A stretch of DNA of 64,000 bases, from positions 1 through 64,000 of the forward strand of contig CACENW010000004.1 of the NCBI GenBank assembly GCA_902560805.1, in the 5' to 3' direction. The first letter of the stretch is position 1. Every line of letters starts with the position of its first letter. The position numbers and the translations under genes are program-made. Shown one piece after another: positions 1 through 9,676 of this stretch. Below the pieces are notes generated by a model. That model saw only the letters and a list, made by a program, of their open reading frames with translations, searched no databases and was not told the origin of the DNA. The DNA comes from an uncultured Pelagibacteraceae bacterium (GTDB taxonomy: Bacteria > Pseudomonadota > Alphaproteobacteria > Pelagibacterales > Pelagibacteraceae).

Positions 1-1
1 T

Positions 2-304
2 TTAAACTATTTAAAAAAAACAGACCCAAAAAAAAGTTTATGGAAAGGTGAGTGTTTCGTATTCGATAATAGAATTAGTTTAAAGCATGGTTTGAAAATA
101 GGTTCTTACTCAATGTGTAGTGGTTGTAGAAAACCTATTTCTCTAAAAGATAAAAAATCTAATAAATATGAAGATGGAGTTTCTTGTCCAAATTGTCACG
201 ATAACTTATCAAATGATCAAAAATCAAGATTTAGAATGAGACAAAAACAAATTAATCTTGCCAAAAAAACTGGAAAAAGACATATCTTTCAAAAAGAATA
301 TTGA
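2..304 (+). CDS. trhO: TrhO (YceA)-type rhodanese-family tRNA hydroxylase, C-terminal part only
   Basis: The reading frame is open from the left edge of the window, so the N-terminal acylphosphatase-like and rhodanese domains lie outside. The visible ~100 residues contain the family's signature region: a WKGECFVFD stretch, then RISLKHG, then a four-cysteine cluster CSGC...CPNC (likely zinc knuckle) and a basic C-terminus. This family performs O2-dependent hydroxylation of uridine 34 in tRNA (5-hydroxyuridine). The TTG at base 92 is an internal leucine codon, not a start, because the frame upstream already matches the family. The MATE gene begins 19 bases after the stop. Identification is from motif recognition; the catalytic Cys is not in view. 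Confidence 0.88.
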   Translation, partial: LNYLKKTDPKKSLWKGECFVFDNRISLKHGLKIGSYSMCSGCRKPISLKDKKSNKYEDGVSCPNCHDNLSNDQKSRFRMRQKQINLAKKTGKRHIFQKEY

Positions 305-323
305 AATATTTTTAGTTAAAAAA

Positions 324-1661
324 ATGAATTTATTAAAAGATGAAGTTTCACAACTTATAAAAAAACTTGCAATACCTGCAAGTGTTGGAACATTGTTTCA
401 AACATTATACACTTTAGTTGATACTTTTTATGCTGGGAAAATTTCGCCTGAAGCTTTATCTGCTTTAAGTAAATCCTTTCCAATCTACTTTCTAATTATT
501 GCTACGTCTATTGGTGTCACTGTAGCAGGCACTTCGTTAGTTGGTAGTAGCATTGGGGAAAAAAATGAAAAAAATGTATTAGGTTATTTTACAAATATTA
601 TTTTTTACTCAGTAATAATTTCAATAATTGTATCGATAATAGGATTTAGTTTCTCTGAAAAATTATTTTTAACCATGAATTCATCAAGAGAAGTAACTAC
701 TCTTGGCCTTGAATATACTAATGTAATATTTTATGGAACTATTCTCTTTATTCTGGTTGTTGCTTTAAATTCATTCCTTCATGCTGAGGGAGATACAGTT
801 ACATATAGAAATGCTCTTATATTATCTTTTTTTTTAAACATTTTATTAAATCCAATATTTATATTTGGATTTTTATTTATCCCAGCTTTTGGTGTTGGCG
901 GTATAGGTTATGCAACTTTGATTGCACAATTTCTTTCTCTAATAATCGTTTTAATTAAATTGTTAAAAAATAAACGTATTAAAGAGATCACTTTTCATAA
1001 TTTTAAGATCAAATTCTTCTACATTAAAAACATTTTCTTCCAATCAATGCCAATTACAATAGCTATTCTTGGCTACTCAATTGCTGCAACAATCGTATTT
1101 ACTTATGTTGCATATACAGGAGAATATGCCGTAGCTGGTTATGGAGCAGCAACAAGGATAGAACAGGTTGTCTTACTGCCTGTATTGGGGATCAATACAG
1201 CAATAATATCAATTATTGCACAGAATATAGGTGCAAAATACTATGATAGAGTAAAACAATCTTATTTTACATCTGTAAAATATGGTTTGATCATAATGTT
1301 AGCGTCTGGAGTATTAGTATTTGCAACTTCTGATCTAATGCCAAAATTTTTCTCATCAAACAGTGAGGTTATAGAATATGGGTCTATGTACTTAAAAATT
1401 TCCGCATTTATCTTACCAGCATACCCAATTTTTTTTTTATCCAATGGTTTTTTTATGGCTTTAAAAAAATCTGAGAAAGCAATGATTAACAATATATTAA
1501 GGAACGTTTTGGTTCCTTTTTTATCTTATTATATAGCACGTTCTATTGGTGCAGATTTTAAAACTTTCTTTTATATCTGGGCAATGTTGCAATGGTTAAT
1601 ATCAATCTTATTATTCTTTTATGTTAAATATTATATTAACAATAAATTAACTTCTGTTTGA
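324..1661 (+). CDS. MATE family efflux transporter
   Basis: Predicted multidrug and toxic-compound extrusion permease of the inner membrane, exporting cationic or organic substrates against Na+ or H+. About 445 residues, the usual MATE length, with about twelve hydrophobic segments and two homologous halves. The N-terminal half has the typical run LAIPASVGTLFQTLYTLVDT, and a second copy of the fold begins near residue 230. I start at the ATG at 324. The longer frame begins with a TTG at 258 inside trhO and adds 22 non-membrane residues. Its stop TGA overlaps the ATG of the next gene. The substrate cannot be told from sequence. Confidence 0.88.
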   Translation: MNLLKDEVSQLIKKLAIPASVGTLFQTLYTLVDTFYAGKISPEALSALSKSFPIYFLIIATSIGVTVAGTSLVGSSIGEKNEKNVLGYFTNIIFYSVIISIIVSIIGFSFSEKLFLTMNSSREVTTLGLEYTNVIFYGTILFILVVALNSFLHAEGDTVTYRNALILSFFLNILLNPIFIFGFLFIPAFGVGGIGYATLIAQFLSLIIVLIKLLKNKRIKEITFHNFKIKFFYIKNIFFQSMPITIAILGYSIAATIVFTYVAYTGEYAVAGYGAATRIEQVVLLPVLGINTAIISIIAQNIGAKYYDRVKQSYFTSVKYGLIIMLASGVLVFATSDLMPKFFSSNSEVIEYGSMYLKISAFILPAYPIFFLSNGFFMALKKSEKAMINNILRNVLVPFLSYYIARSIGADFKTFFYIWAMLQWLISILLFFYVKYYINNKLTSV

Positions 1662-2188
1662 TGTTTTATACAAAAAAGAAATTGATAATTTTAATAATTA
1701 TTTCAATTATATTTTTTATACTTACATATATCGATGTAAGATCTGAAAATATAAATAAAATCACAGGTTTTGCTAAAGTTGTTGATGGAGATACAATCAA
1801 GATCAATTCAAAAAAAATTAGATTATACGGTATTGATGCACCTGAAAAAAAACAAAAATGTAAAAAAACTTATTTAACAATATCTTTTATGTCTTTTTCT
1901 AAAGATTATATGTGTGGAGAAGTATCTACTGAAAAGTTAATTAAAAAGATTAATAAACAAAAATTAAATTGTAATATTTTAGATGTTGACAGGTATAAAA
2001 GGTTAATAGGCGAGTGTTTTAAAAGAAATATAAATTTAAATTCTTGGATGGTTTCAAATGGTTATGCGGTAGCATATACAAAGTATTCTAAAAAATATGT
2101 CTCAGATGAAATTAATGCCAAAAATAACAAATTAGGTATTTGGCAAGGTAAATTTGAAATGCCATGGGATTATAGGCGAAAAAATTAA
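1661..2188 (+). CDS. Thermonuclease (SNase)-like secreted or membrane-anchored nuclease
   Basis: Staphylococcal-nuclease-fold protein of 175 residues. A hydrophobic N-terminal segment (residues ~8-24) acts as signal peptide or anchor, so the nuclease domain is likely periplasmic. The domain shows VVDGDTIKI, RLYGIDAPE (catalytic Arg and Glu region) and DRYKRLIGEC (second Arg), then a terminal GIWQGKFEMPWDYR stretch that is common in bacterial family members. The ATG overlaps the MATE stop (TGATG), implying translational coupling. It converges on soxG with 3 bases between stops. The biological substrate (environmental DNA/RNA scavenging or other) is unknown. Confidence 0.85.
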   Translation: MFYTKKKLIILIIISIIFFILTYIDVRSENINKITGFAKVVDGDTIKINSKKIRLYGIDAPEKKQKCKKTYLTISFMSFSKDYMCGEVSTEKLIKKINKQKLNCNILDVDRYKRLIGECFKRNINLNSWMVSNGYAVAYTKYSKKYVSDEINAKNNKLGIWQGKFEMPWDYRRKN

Positions 2189-2191
2189 TCT

Positions 2192-2755
2192 TTACAGTCT
2201 TGAAGAGCTATCTTCCATCCATTCCCAAAGATGTTTAGCAAATGATCTTCTGACAAATAAATTAACAAAATCTTTTTCTTTATTATGAATAATAACGTCT
2301 ATGTGATTTAGCAAAGTTTGAGCAGTCGACCCTTTTTTTTCACGAAATAAGTTAAAATTAAAAGGACATCCTGAAGAAAAAAGGTCATATATTTTATCAC
2401 CTTTTATCTCTAATTGAACAAATTGGTCAGTTACATCAGTTACTGCTCCTAATGAATTTTTTGAAATATTGTTGTATAATATATCATTTAACTCATATTT
2501 ATTAGTTTCTTTGCTCGTCGTCTCGTTGGATACAATCATCCATTCATCTGGACTTAACCATATTGCAGTAAGTTTATCACTTGATGAAGATGTATTTGCT
2601 TCTGTTGGTAAAATTATATTCAAATTTTTTCCAACATTTGTAAAAAATTCTCTTTTTTTACCCCTTAAATTTAATTTCATTATTGGTGCTATCTCTTTTA
2701 TGGAAACACCGTTATTATTAATTTCACTATTTGTTACTTGATTGTAATTAAGCAT
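2192..2755 (-). CDS. soxG: Sarcosine oxidase gamma subunit
   Basis: Smallest catalytic-core partner of heterotetrameric sarcosine oxidase, a cytoplasmic flavoenzyme. It has 187 residues with the family's GcvT-like partial fold: a WLSPDEWMIV stretch, TDVTDQFVQLEIKG and the terminal VRRSFAKHLWEWMED motif. It is the last gene of soxB-soxD-soxA-soxG and overlaps the end of soxA by 8 bases. The gamma subunit has no catalytic residues of its own and stabilises the alpha-subunit folate domain. Assignment rests on gene order plus these motifs. Confidence 0.9.
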   Translation of the reverse strand: MLNYNQVTNSEINNNGVSIKEIAPIMKLNLRGKKREFFTNVGKNLNIILPTEANTSSSSDKLTAIWLSPDEWMIVSNETTSKETNKYELNDILYNNISKNSLGAVTDVTDQFVQLEIKGDKIYDLFSSGCPFNFNLFREKKGSTAQTLLNHIDVIIHNKEKDFVNLFVRRSFAKHLWEWMEDSSSRL

Positions 2756-5753
2756 TCAATCTTTCGTTAGTTTGATCAAAAAATACTGGATTTGAAACAG
2801 TTACATTAATTGTTTTATCTTCCATAGGAATAAATAGTTTTTTACCCATCATATCTTTACCACCTCTGACAACAGCCAAGGCTATAGATTTATTTAAATT
2901 AGGACTAAAGTAACTTGAAGTAACATGACCAAGCATTTCAACAGGTTTTTTGTTAAGTTCAGAAACAATTTGTGCTCCTTCCTCTAATACAACATTGGGG
3001 TCATCTGTTAACAATCCCACTAATTGTTTTCTGTCTTCTCTCATGGTGTCTGACCTATAAAGAGATCTTTTGCCAATAAAATCATATTTCTTTTTACTAA
3101 CAATCCAATCCATCTGTAAATCTACTGGCGTCATTGTTCCATCTGTATCTTGGCCAACAATAATAAAACCTTTTTCAGCTCTCAATAAGTGCATCGTTTC
3201 TGTACCATATGGAGTAATATTAAATTCTTTACCGGCCTCTATACATTTTTCCCATAGATCTTTTCCATAACTTGCTTGAACGTTTATTTCAAAACTTTGC
3301 TCACCTGTGAAACTTATTCTCATAATTCTGCAAACAATGCTTCCAATTTTTGCTTCTTTAAAAGACATGTGTGGAAAGTTTTCATCAGACAAATCTAAAT
3401 CAGGAATAATTTTTTTAAGAATTTTTTTACTATTAGGACCACATAAACTCGCTGTAGCAAATTGATCTGTAACTGAAGTTAAATATACATCTAATTCTGG
3501 CCATTCAGTTTGAAGGTAATCCTCTAATTTTCCAAGAACATTTGCTGCACCACCAGTTGTCGTTGTCATTAGATAGTGATTTTCGTCTAATCGTGTAGTT
3601 ACACCATCGTCATATACCATACCATCCTCATTTAACATTAAACCATATCTACATTTGCCAATACCAAGTTTTGACCATGCATTTGTATAAACTCTATTTA
3701 AAAACTCTGAGGCATCACTTCCTTGTATATCAATCTTACCAAGTGTGGACGCATCCAATATTCCTGAACTTTCTCTTGCAGCTTTGCTTTCTCTTTGAAC
3801 TGCTTGGTCCATAGTTTCACCATTTATAGGGTAGTACCAAGCTCTTTTCCATTGACCAACATTTTCAAATTCTGCTTTTTGCTCAACATGCCAATCATTC
3901 ATGGGTGTTCTTCTAAAAATATCAAAAAACTTGCCAACATTACGTCCTACAATTGTTCCAAACGTTAAAGGAGTATAAGGAGGTCTAAAAGTAGTTGTTC
4001 CAAGTTCTCCCATTTTTACACCTGCTGTATCTGCTATTATTCCCAAAGCATGCATATTTCCTAATTTTCCTTGATCAGTTCCCATTCCAGTTGTTGTATA
4101 TCTTTTGACATGTTCAATAGATCTAAAACCCTCTCTTAGTGCTAATTTTATATCCTTTGCAGTAGCATCATTTTGATAATCTACAAAAGGCTTTGTTTTG
4201 CCCAAAGCTTTATCAGATGGTAATAACCATATGTTTCTTTTTGACATCTCTTGATCGTTATGAACTGTAATATTCTCAAAATCTGTTTTCGTTATATCTA
4301 AAAAAACTTTTAGTTTTTCATTTAAGTTTTTAAGTATTTCATCAAGCTTAAAATCGCCACAACAAGATCCAACACTAATTTGATCTGAATTATTTTTATT
4401 AGGAATAAATATTTTTTTATCTTCATCAAAAGCAAGTTTGCCACCTGATTGAGTATATAAGTGAACAGCTGGTGTCCATCCACCTGCAACCCCTAAACAA
4501 TCACATGAAATAGAAATTTTATTTCCAGTTACTGAAGTTCCATCATTTGATAGTTTCATTATTGAAACATTGTTTAATTTTTTATAACCAGAGGTATCAA
4601 CAACTGTATGTTCCCAGTGTATTTTTATACCTGCATCAATAACTCTTTTTTCTAAATTTGTTTCAGATTGCTTTCTAATATCAACTACTGCTTCAACTTT
4701 TATACCTTTATCGTTTAATGAAAGAGCACTTTCATATGCACTGTCATTATTTGTAAAAAATACGATCTTCCTTCCACAGGCTACACCATAAAAATCACTA
4801 TATTTTTTAATCGCAGAAGAAAGCATTATTCCAGGTCTATCATTATTATTAAATATCATCGGTCTTTCCAAAGCACCTGTTGCCAAAATTACTTTCTTTG
4901 CTCTTATTTTAAGTAACCTTTGTCTAATTTTATTTGTCTTATCTTTTTTATCTAAATGATCTGTAAAGTTCTCTCTTGCTAGCAAATAATTATATTGATG
5001 GTAGGCAGCAACACTTGTTCTAGTTTTTATTTCTAAATTATTAATATTTTTAAGTTCCTCAATTTCTTTTTTTAACCATTCAGATGAAATTTTGTTGTCA
5101 ATTTTATTACTTTCATTGTTTTCATAAATAGTTGATCCTCCCAATTCACTTTTTTCATCTAAAAGTAAAGTTTTATAGTTATTCTTTGCAGCATTTTTTG
5201 CTGCTAAAATCCCAGATATACCTGCCCCAACTACAAGAACATCGTAATGAATATTTCTGTGATCGTAAATGTCAGGATCGTTTGACGTTGGTGATTTTCC
5301 TAATCCTGCTGAGTGTCTTATAAAGTATTCATATTTTTCCCAGAAGCTTGCAGGCCACATAAATGTTTTGTAATAAAATCCTGCAGGAAATAGTGGCGAT
5401 AAAAAATTATTTATTCCACCAATATCAAAGTTTACACTCGGCCAGCAATTTTGACTTGATGCCTCCATTCCTTCATATATTTCAACTTCGGTTGCCCTAA
5501 CATTTGGTTCAGTTCTATTAGTATTGGGATTAATTTGAACAATTGCATTGGGCTCCTCAGAACCTGATGTCATTATACCTCTTGGTCTATGGTATTTAAA
5601 ACTCCTACCTACTAAATGAACATTATTTGCCAATAAAGCAGAAGCAAGTGTGTCTCCTTTAAATCCATAATAAGTAGTACCGTTGAATTTAAATGAAACT
5701 CTTGTTGTTTCATCAATATATTGACTAGATTTAACTCTTAAGCTTTCTGACAT
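2748..5753 (-). CDS. soxA: Sarcosine oxidase alpha subunit
   Basis: Large subunit (1001 residues, normal family length). It has an N-terminal SoxA_A3/2Fe-2S-ferredoxin-like region (residues ~1-110, RSFKYHRPRGI), a pyridine-nucleotide-disulfide-reductase-type domain with a dinucleotide motif VVGAGISGILAAKNAA (~175-190), and a C-terminal GcvT-like tetrahydrofolate-binding half (~600-1000, with GQDTDGTMTPVD and the C-terminal aminomethyltransferase barrel). With soxB, soxD and soxG it oxidises sarcosine to glycine. The methyl group goes to THF as 5,10-methylene-THF, and H2O2 is released. Five bases separate it from soxD. In SAR11 this step ends glycine-betaine/dimethylglycine breakdown and feeds glycine supply (family knowledge). 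Confidence 0.95.
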   Translation of the reverse strand: MSESLRVKSSQYIDETTRVSFKFNGTTYYGFKGDTLASALLANNVHLVGRSFKYHRPRGIMTSGSEEPNAIVQINPNTNRTEPNVRATEVEIYEGMEASSQNCWPSVNFDIGGINNFLSPLFPAGFYYKTFMWPASFWEKYEYFIRHSAGLGKSPTSNDPDIYDHRNIHYDVLVVGAGISGILAAKNAAKNNYKTLLLDEKSELGGSTIYENNESNKIDNKISSEWLKKEIEELKNINNLEIKTRTSVAAYHQYNYLLARENFTDHLDKKDKTNKIRQRLLKIRAKKVILATGALERPMIFNNNDRPGIMLSSAIKKYSDFYGVACGRKIVFFTNNDSAYESALSLNDKGIKVEAVVDIRKQSETNLEKRVIDAGIKIHWEHTVVDTSGYKKLNNVSIMKLSNDGTSVTGNKISISCDCLGVAGGWTPAVHLYTQSGGKLAFDEDKKIFIPNKNNSDQISVGSCCGDFKLDEILKNLNEKLKVFLDITKTDFENITVHNDQEMSKRNIWLLPSDKALGKTKPFVDYQNDATAKDIKLALREGFRSIEHVKRYTTTGMGTDQGKLGNMHALGIIADTAGVKMGELGTTTFRPPYTPLTFGTIVGRNVGKFFDIFRRTPMNDWHVEQKAEFENVGQWKRAWYYPINGETMDQAVQRESKAARESSGILDASTLGKIDIQGSDASEFLNRVYTNAWSKLGIGKCRYGLMLNEDGMVYDDGVTTRLDENHYLMTTTTGGAANVLGKLEDYLQTEWPELDVYLTSVTDQFATASLCGPNSKKILKKIIPDLDLSDENFPHMSFKEAKIGSIVCRIMRISFTGEQSFEINVQASYGKDLWEKCIEAGKEFNITPYGTETMHLLRAEKGFIIVGQDTDGTMTPVDLQMDWIVSKKKYDFIGKRSLYRSDTMREDRKQLVGLLTDDPNVVLEEGAQIVSELNKKPVEMLGHVTSSYFSPNLNKSIALAVVRGGKDMMGKKLFIPMEDKTINVTVSNPVFFDQTNERLNA

Positions 5754-5758
5754 TTGTT

Positions 5759-6034
5759 TTATATTGAAGGGGGTTTTTCTCCCATCTTATAGATTGCTTT
5801 TATTTCATCATTCGAAGTGTCTCTAACCATATTAAACCATTTACGACAACCATGAGCATGGTTCCATCTTTCATACTGAACACCTTTAATATTTTTTCTC
5901 ATAAATAAATATTCAGCCCATTCATCATCACTAAGTTCTGTTGGTTGTTTTGGTCTTTCAATATGAGCTTCACCACCAGCTTTAAATTCTTGCTGATCTC
6001 TCTCACCACAATATGGACAATTAATAACAAACAT
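5759..6034 (-). CDS. soxD: Sarcosine oxidase delta subunit (zinc-binding)
   Basis: 91-residue subunit. The zinc ligands known from the family are present at the expected places: Cys6 and Cys9 in CPYCG, His59 and Cys63 in HAHGCRKWF. It overlaps the soxB stop by one base and lies 5 bases before soxA, so it is clearly part of one mRNA. Its role is structural within the heterotetramer. Length and ligand spacing match the family, so the call is secure despite its small size. Confidence 0.95.
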   Translation of the reverse strand: MFVINCPYCGERDQQEFKAGGEAHIERPKQPTELSDDEWAEYLFMRKNIKGVQYERWNHAHGCRKWFNMVRDTSNDEIKAIYKMGEKPPSI

Positions 6035-7287
6035 TAGTGAGCAACTGCTGCAGCACCATGTTCGTCAACAAGGTCTCCACTTACAAATCTATTTAAATTA
6101 AATGCTGCGTTAAGTTTATGTGGCTCATCATTAGCAATTGTGTGTGCAAATAAATCTCCTGATCCAGGTGTAGCTTTAAAACCTCCTGTACCCCAACCAC
6201 AATTAAAATAAAGACCTTTAATAGAAGTTTTACTTAGTATTGGACTTGCATCAGGACATATATCTACAATTCCTCCCCATTGTCTTAACATTCTCATACG
6301 GCTAAAAATTGGATACAATTCTAAAATAGCATTTAGAGTACCCTCAACTATTTGATGACTTCCTTTTTGAGTATATGAAACATAATCATCTGTTCCAGCG
6401 CCAATAACTAATTCACCTTTATCAGATTGACTAACATAAGCGTGTACTGCGTTTGACATAACAACTGTATCAATAATTGGCTTCACTGGTTCTGACACTA
6501 GTGCTTGAAGAGGTTTGCTCTCTAGAGGAAGTCTTATTCCAGCCATATTAGCAATTACACTTGAATGTCCAGCTGCCACAACTCCAATTTTTTTAGTTTT
6601 AATAAATCCTTTTGTTGTTTCTAAACCTTCAACAGTATCACTATTTCTTTTAATACCTTTTACTTCACAATTTTGAATTATATCAACACCCATTTCATCA
6701 GCACTTCTAGCATAACCCCAGGCAACAGCATCATGTCTTGCTGTACCAGCTCTTCTTTGTAACGTACCACCAAGTACTGGATATCTTATATCTTGAGATG
6801 TATTTATAATTGGACAAAATTTTTTAACTTCTTCTGTACTCAAGTAAACAGCATCAATACCATTTAGTCTATTTGCGTGCGTTCTTCTTTTTAAATCCCT
6901 TACATCTTGTAAATTGTGAGCAAGATTCATTACACCTCTTTGACTAAACATTACATTGTAGTTTAATTCTTGAGATAATCCTTCCCAAATTTTTAGTGCG
7001 TGATCATAAAGTCCAGCACTAGCGTCCCATAAATAATTCGATCTAATAATTGTAGTGTTACGACCAGTGTTTCCTCCACCAATCCATCCTTTTTCAACAA
7101 CAGCAATATTTTTCATATTGTGTTTTTTTGCTAAATAGTATGCTGTAGCTAGACCATGACCACCTCCACCAACTATGACAGCGTCATACTCTTTTTTTGG
7201 TATAGGGTCTTTCCATGCTCTTTGCCAATTCTCATGATATGAAAGAGCGTTTTTGATTAATGAAAATACTGAGTATTTATTTCCCAT
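6034..7287 (-). CDS. soxB: Sarcosine oxidase beta subunit
   Basis: FAD-dependent oxidase subunit of the DAO superfamily, 417 residues. An N-terminal dinucleotide-binding motif [17 protein letters not shown] lies at ~37-53. The family's TIIRSNY segment lies near 79-85, and [10 protein letters not shown] at 181-190 holds His185, equivalent to the histidine that carries covalent FMN in characterised enzymes. Near the C-terminus is [14 protein letters not shown]. It is the first gene of the operon. The ATG at 7287 is the only ATG close to the conserved N-terminus, and a promoter-like sequence ends only a few bases upstream. Confidence 0.95.
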   Translation of the reverse strand: MGNKYSVFSLIKNALSYHENWQRAWKDPIPKKEYDAVIVGGGGHGLATAYYLAKKHNMKNIAVVEKGWIGGGNTGRNTTIIRSNYLWDASAGLYDHALKIWEGLSQELNYNVMFSQRGVMNLAHNLQDVRDLKRRTHANRLNGIDAVYLSTEEVKKFCPIINTSQDIRYPVLGGTLQRRAGTARHDAVAWGYARSADEMGVDIIQNCEVKGIKRNSDTVEGLETTKGFIKTKKIGVVAAGHSSVIANMAGIRLPLESKPLQALVSEPVKPIIDTVVMSNAVHAYVSQSDKGELVIGAGTDDYVSYTQKGSHQIVEGTLNAILELYPIFSRMRMLRQWGGIVDICPDASPILSKTSIKGLYFNCGWGTGGFKATPGSGDLFAHTIANDEPHKLNAAFNLNRFVSGDLVDEHGAAAVAH

Positions 7288-7297
7288 AATAATTGAA

Positions 7298-7328
7298 TAA
7301 TTACTTTATAAATATTGAATTTTCAATA
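7298..7328 (-). promoter_or_regulatory. Putative soxBDAG promoter with overlapping inverted repeat
   Basis: Read on the minus strand, TTGAAA (7326-7321) and TAATTA (7303-7298) are separated by 17 bases, a sigma70-like arrangement ending about 11 bases before the soxB ATG. A dyad, TATTGAA-TT-TTCAATA (7313-7328), covers the -35 element. The dyad could be an operator or just an AT-rich coincidence. The leader would be only a few bases long. Confidence 0.35.
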
Positions 7329-7354
7329 AAATCACTTATTACACAATGTCATAC

Positions 7355-7446
7355 GGAGAGATGGGTGAGAGGCTGAAACCAGTCGTTTGCTAAATGACCG
7401 TGCGAGGAAACTTGTACCGAGGGTTCGAATCCCTCTCTCTCCGCCA
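7355..7446 (+). tRNA. tRNA-Ser(GCU)
   Basis: Class II tRNA with a long variable arm. Acceptor GGAGAGA (7355-7361) pairs with TCTCTCC (7436-7442), the discriminator is G7443, and CCA is encoded at 7444-7446. The anticodon stem GTCGT/ATGAC encloses loop TTGCTAA, giving anticodon GCT at 7389-7391, which reads AGC/AGU. The T arm has GGGTTCGAATCCC. The stop codon of the convergent lytic transglycosylase begins at the very next base. Confidence 0.96.
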
Positions 7447-9633
7447 CTAATACAAAGGCTGATCTTTAAAAAAATCTTTCATTACTATTGGATTTTGCTC
7501 CAGAACATATCTGTACACATTGTAATTTTCTAATACACGCTGAACATAGTTTCTAGTTTCTCTAAACTTGATTAGCTCAATCCAATCAACATAATTTATC
7601 TGTTTTTTTTGTGGGTCCTTATTTAATTTTTTCCAATATTTAACTCTATTTGGACCAGCATTGTATGCAGCTATTGCAAATGGGTAAGCACCATCATATT
7701 GCTGAATTAAACCAGCAATATAATGGGATCCTAAATTAATATTGTACTCTGGATCGGTTGTTAATCGAGATTTTGCATAAGGAAGCTTTGCTTGTTTAGC
7801 AACTAATTTTGCTGTGTAAGGCATTAATTGCATTAAACCTTTTGCACCTGCATGACTATTTGCTTTTAAATCAAATTCACTTTCTTGTCTTATAATTGAT
7901 AAAATTAATGCGCTTTCAGGAATTTTTCTTCCATTAATGTATTTAGGTGTGCTTATTAATGGATAATTGTATTTGTTATGAAATCTTTTTTGATAAGAGG
8001 CAATTTTTGATACTTGTATTGCAAAATCATATCTACTGATACTGGTAGCAAGTTCAGCAGCTAAAAGCTCACTGCCTTCAAAAACATTATCATTAGCAAG
8101 ATGTCTTAAGATAAATTTTGTATATTTGTCTTTATTTAATTCATGTAAAAGATGTGTAATTTTTACTAATTCTTTATTAAAAAAAGCTTTTCTATACTCA
8201 TCTTCAACTACCATAGTTTTATCAAGTTCAAATTTTCCAGTGGGATTAATTTTTAAAAATGCTAGTTGTCCGTAATATGTAGTTAAATATTTTGTAGCCT
8301 CTTTATACCATTTTTCAGATTGATCTTTATCTTTTAGTCTTTCATACGTTCTACCTAACCAGTATGCACCCCTAGAAACACTTATGGGATAATTAACATT
8401 ATCAAAAAAGTTTTTAAAATGGTCTTTTGCAAGAAGTGGATCATTTAAAAAACTTAGTGATATCCAACCACTCATCCATTCTGCTTCCGCAAATTCAGAC
8501 CCTTCAGACATTCCGTGATTGCTACTAATTTTATAAGCTAGTTCATATTGTTTTTTATAAATTAACTTTCGAGATATGATTTCTCTCTCTTTCCACCATT
8601 TTTCAGGTCTAACTAAATAATCTTTATCATTTCTTATTTTGAGCAAAATTTCAGTAGATGACTCCAATCGTCCCTTTTTTCTTCTCCACTTTAATCGATC
8701 ATAGTTTAATCCAGCATCGTTTTTAAATTTATTTGGAACATTTTTGATTGCTTGATCTACACCATATCCCTTGGTCATCAAAATATGTCTTGCTGTATAG
8801 AGAAGTTCATAGTCTTTAGGTAAATATCTGATTAATCTTTTTAAATCCCAATGATCACTATTCCATGCTAGATGATCTGCTCTTTTAATATAGTCATTTG
8901 TATCAAGATATTTTTTATATTTTTTTCTGAAAAACTTTAATTCACTTTTTGATAAATCTGCAGAAATCCATCCATTTTTAATTAGATCAATTCCTTTTTC
9001 TTTGTCACCTGATAATATATGACTTTCACCTAAAATCATCTTACCATATCCGCTTAAGGGCTCATTTTTTGAAAACCAATTGATTATTTTTCTTGGAGAA
9101 ACTTTTTCGATTGAAAGTTTATGTTCAGCCAAATATCTTAATCTATCCATTCTAGGATAATCTGAATTTTCATTGATAAAGACTTGGTAATCAAAAAAAG
9201 ACTCTTGATTTCCTGTTGTTAATAAATGTCTCCATTTTATAAAGTTATATATAGATCTATCTTTAGCTTTTTTTGAGATTTTAATTGCAGAATTCCACTG
9301 TCCTTTTTGCATTTCTCCGATCGCTTTTTTTGCAATGCCAAAATCTTTTTTATTATAAAATTTAGAAATTTTTGCTGTTTCTGAATTTATAAATCCGCTA
9401 ATAACTGGTTTTTTTTTAGGTAAAAGAAAACTAAGTTTGGTTTCTTCATTAATTACCTTTTTCTTAACCTTTACTTTTGAAGGTTTTTTTAGAGGTTTAA
9501 TTGTATTTAATATTATTTTTTTATTTAATTCTTCAGACGACAATGACGGTTTTTTTAAAGGCACAATCTGACCCCAACTGAAATTAGAGCTTATCAAGTA
9601 AATTATTATTAAAAAAAATAATTTTTTGAACAT
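7447..9633 (-). CDS. Soluble lytic murein transglycosylase (Slt70-like)
   Basis: Periplasmic peptidoglycan lyase of 728 residues. It has an N-terminal signal peptide (hydrophobic residues ~4-20), a short Lys/Pro-rich linker carrying three LKKP/PKKKP-like repeats (~25-80), a long alpha-superhelical region (~85-560) as in Slt70, and a C-terminal SLT domain (~565-690). The SLT domain shows RQESEF with the catalytic Glu near residue 584, then GLMQLMP and AAYNAGPNRV. All core catalytic motifs are intact. It converges on tRNA-Ser and diverges from dapA across 43 bases. Its likely function is wall turnover or recycling. The symbol is left open because several Slt paralogues exist. Confidence 0.92.
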   Translation of the reverse strand: MFKKLFFLIIIYLISSNFSWGQIVPLKKPSLSSEELNKKIILNTIKPLKKPSKVKVKKKVINEETKLSFLLPKKKPVISGFINSETAKISKFYNKKDFGIAKKAIGEMQKGQWNSAIKISKKAKDRSIYNFIKWRHLLTTGNQESFFDYQVFINENSDYPRMDRLRYLAEHKLSIEKVSPRKIINWFSKNEPLSGYGKMILGESHILSGDKEKGIDLIKNGWISADLSKSELKFFRKKYKKYLDTNDYIKRADHLAWNSDHWDLKRLIRYLPKDYELLYTARHILMTKGYGVDQAIKNVPNKFKNDAGLNYDRLKWRRKKGRLESSTEILLKIRNDKDYLVRPEKWWKEREIISRKLIYKKQYELAYKISSNHGMSEGSEFAEAEWMSGWISLSFLNDPLLAKDHFKNFFDNVNYPISVSRGAYWLGRTYERLKDKDQSEKWYKEATKYLTTYYGQLAFLKINPTGKFELDKTMVVEDEYRKAFFNKELVKITHLLHELNKDKYTKFILRHLANDNVFEGSELLAAELATSISRYDFAIQVSKIASYQKRFHNKYNYPLISTPKYINGRKIPESALILSIIRQESEFDLKANSHAGAKGLMQLMPYTAKLVAKQAKLPYAKSRLTTDPEYNINLGSHYIAGLIQQYDGAYPFAIAAYNAGPNRVKYWKKLNKDPQKKQINYVDWIELIKFRETRNYVQRVLENYNVYRYVLEQNPIVMKDFFKDQPLY

Positions 9634-9676
9634 AATCTTTTGGTATATGAATCTTTAAACTATGTTATAAGTATTT

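Noticed and set aside
258-323. N-terminal 22-residue extension of the MATE gene starting with TTG
   Set aside because: It lies in the trhO coding end and is not membrane-like; the ATG at 324 fits the family start.
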